From: Metallococcus carri
Lineage (GTDB): Bacteria; Actinomycetota; Actinomycetes; Actinomycetales; Dermatophilaceae
Direction: 5' to 3'
Assembly: GCF_011440275.1 (NCBI RefSeq)
Contig: NZ_JAAOIV010000001.1
Span: forward strand, 1 to 64,000
Length of the DNA stretch: 64,000 nucleotides
The notes under the pieces were generated by a model. It saw only the letters and a program-made list of their open reading frames with translations. It was not told the origin of the DNA and made no database searches. Made by a program: the position numbers and the translations under genes. Below, one piece after another: positions 59,987-64,000 of this stretch; position 1 is the first letter of the stretch, and each line of letters opens with the position of its first letter.

Positions 59987-60164
59987 GCGTCCGCATCAGC
60001 GCACGAATGGTGCTGCGGAACTGCGGACGCTGGCAGGTGCCCGGACGCTCGCGTCCGCGTCAGCGCACGTGCTGTGGTGCAGATTTGCGGACGCTGGCAG
60101 GTGCCCGGTCGCTCGCGTCCGCGTCAGCGCACGTGCTGTGGCGCTGATGTGCGGACGCCGCCGG
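59987..60164 (-). repeat. 64-bp tandem repeat array (family B, locus 3, reversed)
   Basis: Units start at 59987, 60051 and 60115. Read on the minus strand they match the arrays at 33276 and 43908 (GCGTCCGCA...TGCGGACGC). The last unit forms the 3' end of the GntR gene. 59901-59986 before it is GCGGACG-rich degenerate repeat. Confidence 0.85.
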
Positions 60165-60513
60165 CGTCGAGGGCGGCAGTGACGAGCGCGACCGCTTCGT
60201 CCGCGTCGATGCCGTATGCCGTGACCTCGCGGGCGTAGGCTGCCGCTGCCTGCGCCGCCTTGTCACGCTGAGCGTCTCCCCCGGCCGCGACGAAGGTTCC
60301 CTTGCGACCGCGGGTCTCGATGACCCCCGCACGCTCCAGCTCGGTGTAGGCGCGAGCCACCGTGCCCGGAGCCACCCCGAGATCCGCCGCGAGACCGCGC
60401 ACTGTGGGCAGCTTCGTGCCCACCGGCATACCTCCGGAGTTGGCACCCTCGGCGATCTGGGAGCGGATCTGTTCGTAGGGCGGCGTGCCGCTGTCATCGT
60501 CGATCTCGATCAT
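60124..60513 (-). CDS. short GntR (YtrA-type) transcriptional regulator
   Basis: A 129-aa regulator. The winged HTH is complete (PPYEQIRSQIAEGANSGG, LAADLGVAPGTVARAYTELERAGVI), and the short helical tail is the YtrA subfamily pattern. No ABC transporter, its usual partner, is adjacent. Its last dozen residues (GGVRTSAPQHVR) are encoded by a family B repeat unit, so the original C-terminus may have been replaced. Confidence 0.85.
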   Translation of the reverse strand: MIEIDDDSGTPPYEQIRSQIAEGANSGGMPVGTKLPTVRGLAADLGVAPGTVARAYTELERAGVIETRGRKGTFVAAGGDAQRDKAAQAAAAYAREVTAYGIDADEAVALVTAALDAGGVRTSAPQHVR

Positions 60514-60542
60514 GGTGAGCCCAAGTGTGCCGCTCGGAACGT

Positions 60543-60577
60543 GAAAAAGCCCCCGGTGTGCTGGCACCGGGGGCTTG
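60543..60577 (-). terminator. Rho-independent terminator
   Basis: GCCCCCGGTG pairs with CACCGGGGGC over a 6-nt loop; on the minus strand the stem is followed by TTTTT. It ends the 50-aa gene at 60591 and is the clearest intrinsic terminator in the window. Confidence 0.88.
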
Positions 60578-60590
60578 GCAGCGGGGCGGC

Positions 60591-60743
60591 TCAGGCCTTG
60601 CGCAGGTCTTCCGAGCGCTGCCACGCGACGATCAGGTCCTCGCGCGCACCGGGCGTCGTCGCGTTCTCCAGAGCGCGGACGATCGCCCGGCGGCTGCGGG
60701 CGGCCTCACGGTGGTTCTTGAACGACTTCGCGAGCGAGGTCAT
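60591..60743 (-). CDS. 50-aa basic protein of unknown function
   Basis: A small gene: MTSLAKSFKNHREAARSR... to ...WQRSEDLRKA, 50 residues, basic in the first half (RSRRAIVRAL) and predicted helical. A well-placed intrinsic terminator 14 bp after its stop and an AT-rich promoter-like stretch before it (60775-60810, with a palindrome) support a real transcription unit. No known family recognised. Confidence 0.7.
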   Translation of the reverse strand: MTSLAKSFKNHREAARSRRAIVRALENATTPGAREDLIVAWQRSEDLRKA

Positions 60744-60846
60744 GACTGCACTGCTCCTTGTGTGACGTAGGTCATTCGAACATGAATTGTTCGATATCTA
60801 AATGATAGGAACGCTGGCGCGGCCGGCCAAATTCCGGACGCCCAAC

Positions 60847-60960
60847 GTGAGCGAACTCACCCAGATCGGCACCGCAGTGACGTCTCGCGGGGATCTACTG
60901 ACCTTTCGCGAGGACTTACTGACGTTTCGCGGGGATCTACTGACGCTTCGCGGAAATTGA
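60847..60960 (+). CDS. possible upstream ORF made of 7-residue repeats before the ABC-F gene
   Basis: A 37-aa frame, GTG at 60847, whose last four-fifths is a heptad repeat (LTFREDL, LTFRGDL, LTLRGN) encoded by 21-bp tandem repeats, ending TGA at 60958-60960, 40 bp before the ABC-F start. ABC-F genes are often controlled by leader ORFs; whether this one is translated is unknown. Confidence 0.35.
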   Translation: MSELTQIGTAVTSRGDLLTFREDLLTFRGDLLTLRGN

Positions 60961-60973
60961 GTGACGCTTCGAC
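60877..60973 (+). repeat. 21-bp tandem repeat upstream of the ABC-F gene
   Basis: Units begin at 60877, 60898, 60919, 60940 and (partial) 60961, exactly 21 bp apart; consensus STGACGTTTCGCGGGGAT plus CTA. 21 bp is two helical turns. Confidence 0.88.
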
Positions 60974-60999
60974 GCGCGGATGGGAGAGGATCGACCCTC

Positions 61000-62697
61000 G
61001 TGAGTCACATCGATGTGCAAGGTCTCGACTACTTCCTCCCCGACGGCCGACCGCTGCTGGGGGACGTCAGCCTGCGGGTGGGTGACGGCGCCACGGTTGC
61101 TCTCGTCGGTCCGAACGGCACCGGCAAGACGACGCTCATGCGGATCATCGCCGGCGAACTTGACGCCCACGACGGTGCGATCACCCGCACCGGCCAGCTC
61201 GGGGTGATGCCGCAGTTCATCGGCAAGTCCCGCAAGGAGGGCGAGACCGTCCGCGATCTCATGCTGTCGGTCTCCCCCGACCCGATCCGCGATGCCGGGC
61301 GCGCGGTCGATGCGGCCGAACTCGCGATCATGGAGCGCGACGACGAACCCGCCCAGATGGACTACGCCCAGGCGCTCGCCGACTGGGGCGAGGTCGGCGG
61401 ATACGAGTGGGAGACCCTCGCCGATGTGTGCACGACGGCCGCCTTGGGTATGCCGTTCGAGCGGGCCCAGTTCCGCTCTCTCGCAACGCTTTCCGGTGGC
61501 GAGCAGAAGCGGCTGGTGCTGGAGCTGCTGCTGCGCGGGCCGGCCGATGTGTTGCTGTTGGACGAGCCGGACAACTACCTCGACGTGCCCGCAAAGCGGT
61601 GGCTGGAAACCCAGCTGCAGACTTCGCCTAAGACCGTGCTGCTGATCAGCCACGACCGCGAGCTGCTCGACGCCGTCGCCACCCGCATCGCCACGCTCGA
61701 GCCGCAGGCCTCGGGCGCGACCTGCTGGGTGCACGCCGGCCGGTTCTCGACCTACCATCAGGCCCGCCTGGACCGCAATGCGAAGCTCGAAGAGTTGCGC
61801 AAGCGATGGGACGAGGAGCACGCGAAGCTCAAGGCCCTGGTGCAGCTGTACAAGCAGAAGGCGGCATACAACTCCGATATGGCCGCGCGTTATCAGGCGG
61901 CGCAGACCCGGCTCGCCCGCTTCGAGAACGCCGGGCCACCGGAAGCCCTGCCCTTCGAGCAGAAGGTGACCATGCGGCTGCGCGGCGGTCGCACGGCCAA
62001 GCGCGCGGTCATCTGCGAGGGGCTCGAACTCGCCGCGGGTGAGAACGTGCTGATGAAGCCCTTCGATCTGGAGATCTGGTATGGCGAGCGCGTGGCCGTC
62101 CTCGGGTCGAACGGCTCGGGCAAGAGCCACTTCCTGCGACTGCTCGCTGCCGGTGGATCCGACCCGGACGTCGAGCACCAGCCGGTCGGCGACATGGTGC
62201 CGGAAACCGTTGCGCACCAAGGGAATGCGCGCCTCGGCTCGCGCGTGCGACCGGGCTGGTTCGCCCAGACCCACCAGCACGCCGGCCTGAACGACCGCAC
62301 GCTGCTGGAGATCCTGCACCGCGGCGACGAACATCGCGAGGGTATGCCGCGCGAGCAGGCGTCGCGTGCGCTCGACCGGTACGAGCTAGCCCGCTCGGCG
62401 GAGCAGACCTTCGGATCGTTGTCGGGCGGACAGCAGGCGCGCTTCCAGATCCTCCTGCTGGAACTCTCTGGCGCGACGCTGCTGTTGCTCGACGAGCCGA
62501 CCGACAACCTCGACCTCCATTCGGCCGAGGCGCTCGAAGACGGGCTCGAACAGTTCGACGGGACCGTCATCGCGGTGACCCACGACCGATGGTTCGCGCG
62601 CGGCTTCGACCGTTACCTGGTGTTCGGCGCGGACGGTCGGGTCTACGAGTCGGCCGAGCCGGTGTGGGACGAAAGCCGGGTGCAGCGGCGGCGGTGA
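61000..62697 (+). CDS. ABC-F family ATPase
   Basis: A 565-aa soluble protein with two ABC domains. Walker A1 is GPNGTGKTT, A2 GSNGSGKSH; signatures are LSGGEQKRL and LSGGQQARF; Walker B ends DEPDNYLD and DEPTDNLD. The linker between them (QARLDRNAKLEELRKRWDEEH) is the charged helical P-site interaction motif. ABC-F proteins act on the ribosome as translation factors or antibiotic-protection proteins; which applies cannot be told here. GTG 61000 (VSHIDVQGLDY) is chosen over GTG 60961 because GGGAGAGG precedes it. Confidence 0.9.
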   Translation: MSHIDVQGLDYFLPDGRPLLGDVSLRVGDGATVALVGPNGTGKTTLMRIIAGELDAHDGAITRTGQLGVMPQFIGKSRKEGETVRDLMLSVSPDPIRDAGRAVDAAELAIMERDDEPAQMDYAQALADWGEVGGYEWETLADVCTTAALGMPFERAQFRSLATLSGGEQKRLVLELLLRGPADVLLLDEPDNYLDVPAKRWLETQLQTSPKTVLLISHDRELLDAVATRIATLEPQASGATCWVHAGRFSTYHQARLDRNAKLEELRKRWDEEHAKLKALVQLYKQKAAYNSDMAARYQAAQTRLARFENAGPPEALPFEQKVTMRLRGGRTAKRAVICEGLELAAGENVLMKPFDLEIWYGERVAVLGSNGSGKSHFLRLLAAGGSDPDVEHQPVGDMVPETVAHQGNARLGSRVRPGWFAQTHQHAGLNDRTLLEILHRGDEHREGMPREQASRALDRYELARSAEQTFGSLSGGQQARFQILLLELSGATLLLLDEPTDNLDLHSAEALEDGLEQFDGTVIAVTHDRWFARGFDRYLVFGADGRVYESAEPVWDESRVQRRR

Positions 62698-62710
62698 TCG
62701 CACCCACTCG

Positions 62711-63142
62711 CGGTTGAGCGAGCGGAGCGAGTCGAAACCACCCTCCCCGTCGCCGGTTGAGCGAGCGGAGCGAGTCGAAACCACCCGCCCCGTCGCCGGT
62801 TGAGCGAGCGGAGCGAGTCGAAACCACCCGCCCCGTCGCCGGTTGAGCGAGCGCAGCGAATCGAAACCAGCCTCCCCGTCGCCGGTTGAGCGAGCGGAGC
62901 GAGTCGAAACCAGCTGGCGTTCAACGGGTTTCGACGCGGACTCGGCTAGCGCCTCGTCCTTGCTCAACCACCGGAAGTGCGGCGCAGCACCCCCTCTCGC
63001 CGGTTGAGCGAGCGGAGCGAGTCGAAACCACCCTCCCCGTCGCCGGTTGAGCGAGCGCGCCGAGTCGAAACCAACTGGCGTTCAACGGGTTTCGACGCGG
63101 ACTCGGCTAGCGCCTCGTCCTTGCTCAACCCCCGGAAGTGCG
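62711..63142. repeat. 43-bp repeat array with mirror copies (family C)
   Basis: GGTTGAGCGAGCGGAGCGAG units start at 62711, 62754, 62797, 62840, 62883, 63001 and 63044 (43 bp apart within each run). After each run, an imperfect reverse-complement copy (GGTTTCGACGCGGACTCGG...GCTCAACC) follows at 62912-62981 and 63074-63142, so the whole block is duplicated. Lies between convergent genes; dispersed repeats of this type are common in Actinobacteria. Confidence 0.9.
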
Positions 63143-63160
63143 TCAAAACCCCCGGGGGAA

Positions 63161-63200
63161 GGCGGTCGCTATAACCGCCAGATTCCTCTACTACGGATGT
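63161..63200 (-). repeat. conserved post-stop element, copy 4
   Basis: In the sense of the isomerase gene: ACATCCGTAGTAGAGGAAT then a GGCGGT...ACCGCC hairpin, beginning 2 bp after the TAA at 63203-63205. Confidence 0.8.
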
Positions 63201-63202
63201 CG

Positions 63203-63913
63203 TTAGAGCCAGGGCGGGAGCTGCGGGGGTGCCTCGCTGGTGAGCGCCGGACCGGGACGGCCGGCGAGATAGGCGGCGATGGCCGGCAGGCTGCCGGTCA
63301 CTCGGGTTGCCTGGTCGCCCGAGCCGTTTGCGCCGCTCACCTGCCAGCGGCCGGCGCCGTCGTCGGCGACCAGATCGAGAGCAGGACCGTCGCCCCGGGA
63401 CCGCTGCCGGGTGATGTCGCCGACAAGCTGCACCAGGAAATCCCGTGGCAGGTCGGTGAAACCGACGCCGACGGCGAGATCGACCGAGTGGATCAGCACC
63501 TCGCGCGCACGCATCCACACCGTCGCGCTGGCCGGCACCGGCAGACCCTTGCTGGTGCGGACCTCGCGCGCCCATGCCTCCGGCGTCAGCGCGTCGAAGG
63601 CCTGAGCCAGCCGGTCCGCCGACAGCTTCACCCGAGCCCGCAACTCACTGGGCGGCTGACCAGCACCCCGCTCGATGTCGGCTTCCCGTTGCGCCGCAGA
63701 GGCATACATCGGGGTCTCCACGCCGGTCGCGGCCCAGTGCACGAGGTTGCCGAGCGCGTCGGCGTTGTCGGCCACATGGGCGATGAGGTGCGCCCGGGTC
63801 CAGCCCGGCAGCGCGCTCGGTTCGGCGAACTGTGCGTCCGCAATGCCGTCGACGGTCTGCACAAACAGCTCGGTGCCCTCGTCGGTCATTCTCCGGGTGT
63901 CCCCAGTGCTCAC
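63203..63913 (-). CDS. mycothiol-dependent maleylpyruvate isomerase
   Basis: A 236-aa DinB-fold protein close to the characterised gentisate-pathway isomerase: LPGWTRAHLIAHVADNADAL with its metal-binding His, NLVHWAATGVETPMYAS and VWMRAREVLIHSVDL carry the metal site. It isomerises maleylpyruvate to fumarylpyruvate using mycothiol. GTG 63913 overlaps the stop of an FAH-family gene (GTGA), which would hydrolyse the product. Confidence 0.88.
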   Translation of the reverse strand: MSTGDTRRMTDEGTELFVQTVDGIADAQFAEPSALPGWTRAHLIAHVADNADALGNLVHWAATGVETPMYASAAQREADIERGAGQPPSELRARVKLSADRLAQAFDALTPEAWAREVRTSKGLPVPASATVWMRAREVLIHSVDLAVGVGFTDLPRDFLVQLVGDITRQRSRGDGPALDLVADDGAGRWQVSGANGSGDQATRVTGSLPAIAAYLAGRPGPALTSEAPPQLPPWL

Positions 63914-64000
63914 GAGATTCCTCCGTCCGCGACCACGACATTCTCGCATCGTCCGAGGCCGTCCACTTCGGTGATGACCGATTGCCCCGGCGTCAGGTAG
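63910..64000 (-). CDS. FAH-family hydrolase (C-terminus only, runs off the right edge)
   Basis: Only the last 29 codons are in the window: YLTPGQSVITEVDGLG then RCENVVVADGGIS and TGA at 63912-63910. The pattern (L-x-P-G-x-x-V-x-x-E-x-D-G-L-G-x-x-x-N) is the C-terminal strand of fumarylacetoacetate hydrolase family enzymes; next to a maleylpyruvate isomerase it is probably fumarylpyruvate hydrolase. Confidence 0.8.
   Translation of the reverse strand, partial: YLTPGQSVITEVDGLGRCENVVVADGGIS

Noticed and set aside
60776-60794. LexA box (TCGAACA...TGTTCGA)
   Set aside because: The spacing between CGAAC and GTTCG is 7 bp rather than the 4 bp of actinobacterial SOS boxes.

Overview
The window is high-GC DNA (about 70% G+C by eye) from an actinobacterium. 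Supporting marks are two mycothiol-dependent maleylpyruvate-isomerase-type genes, a DUF3097 gene, an NrtR-type regulator beside nadABC, an HrcA/CIRCE heat-shock locus, a leuA gene behind a leucine leader peptide, DUF2510/excalibur surface proteins, GTG starts and dense GTGA/ATGA gene overlaps. I would place it in the Micrococcales, near Dermacoccaceae or Intrasporangiaceae, but that is inference. I see no rRNA, tRNA, prophage, integrase, transposase or CRISPR array; this looks like a chromosomal core region.

Layout, left to right. 1-395: a 62-bp tandem array. 396-11.4 kb: recO-uppS, an FAD oxidoreductase, an excalibur protein, an AlkB-like dioxygenase, a class-A beta-lactamase-fold hydrolase, a class III aminotransferase, a mycothiol-linked DinB-fold protein, and leuA with its attenuator. 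11.6-22.1 kb: a secreted trypsin-like protease; a GntR-controlled aromatic hydroxylase / FAH / extradiol dioxygenase operon; a two-component system feeding an FtsX-type ABC exporter; an M4 metalloprotease. 22.3-31.4 kb: the conserved phoH-ybeY-CNNM-era block plus a methyltransferase, an MFS/ArsR divergent pair, and hrcA-dnaJ behind CIRCE. 31.5-37.6 kb: DUF3097, an NrtR-type regulator and nadABC. 37.7-44.8 kb: hemW, an Eis-type acetyltransferase, a YeiH transporter, a Ser/Thr kinase fused to a TerD-like domain, a LysR regulator and a hotdog protein. 44.9-49.4 kb: lepA-trmB, an MFS pump and a GtrA protein. 49.8-57.1 kb: a phosphotransferase, then aceB-glcDEF (glycolate to glyoxylate to malate) with an IclR-type palindrome, and an orphan PemK/MazF-like gene. 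57.2-64 kb: a paired acyl-CoA dehydrogenase locus, a short GntR gene, a 50-aa gene, an ABC-F ATPase behind a 21-bp repeat, and the end of a gentisate-type operon (FAH-family C-terminus plus maleylpyruvate isomerase) running off the right edge.

The most unusual content is intergenic. Nearly every gap over 300 bp holds tandem repeats: a 62-bp family (two loci 49 kb apart), a 63-64-bp family with internal inverted repeats (three loci, one of them supplying the end of a GntR gene), a 43-bp family with mirror copies, and paired palindromes. Separately, a short conserved element sits 2-5 bp after the stop codon of four unrelated genes. The oddest protein is the soluble Ser/Thr kinase with a C-terminal TerD-like domain that appears to lack the usual calcium loop. 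The best regulatory calls are the leuA leader/attenuator, CIRCE, the palindrome before nadA, the palindrome before aceB, and a perfect palindrome between a response regulator and its likely target ABC operon.
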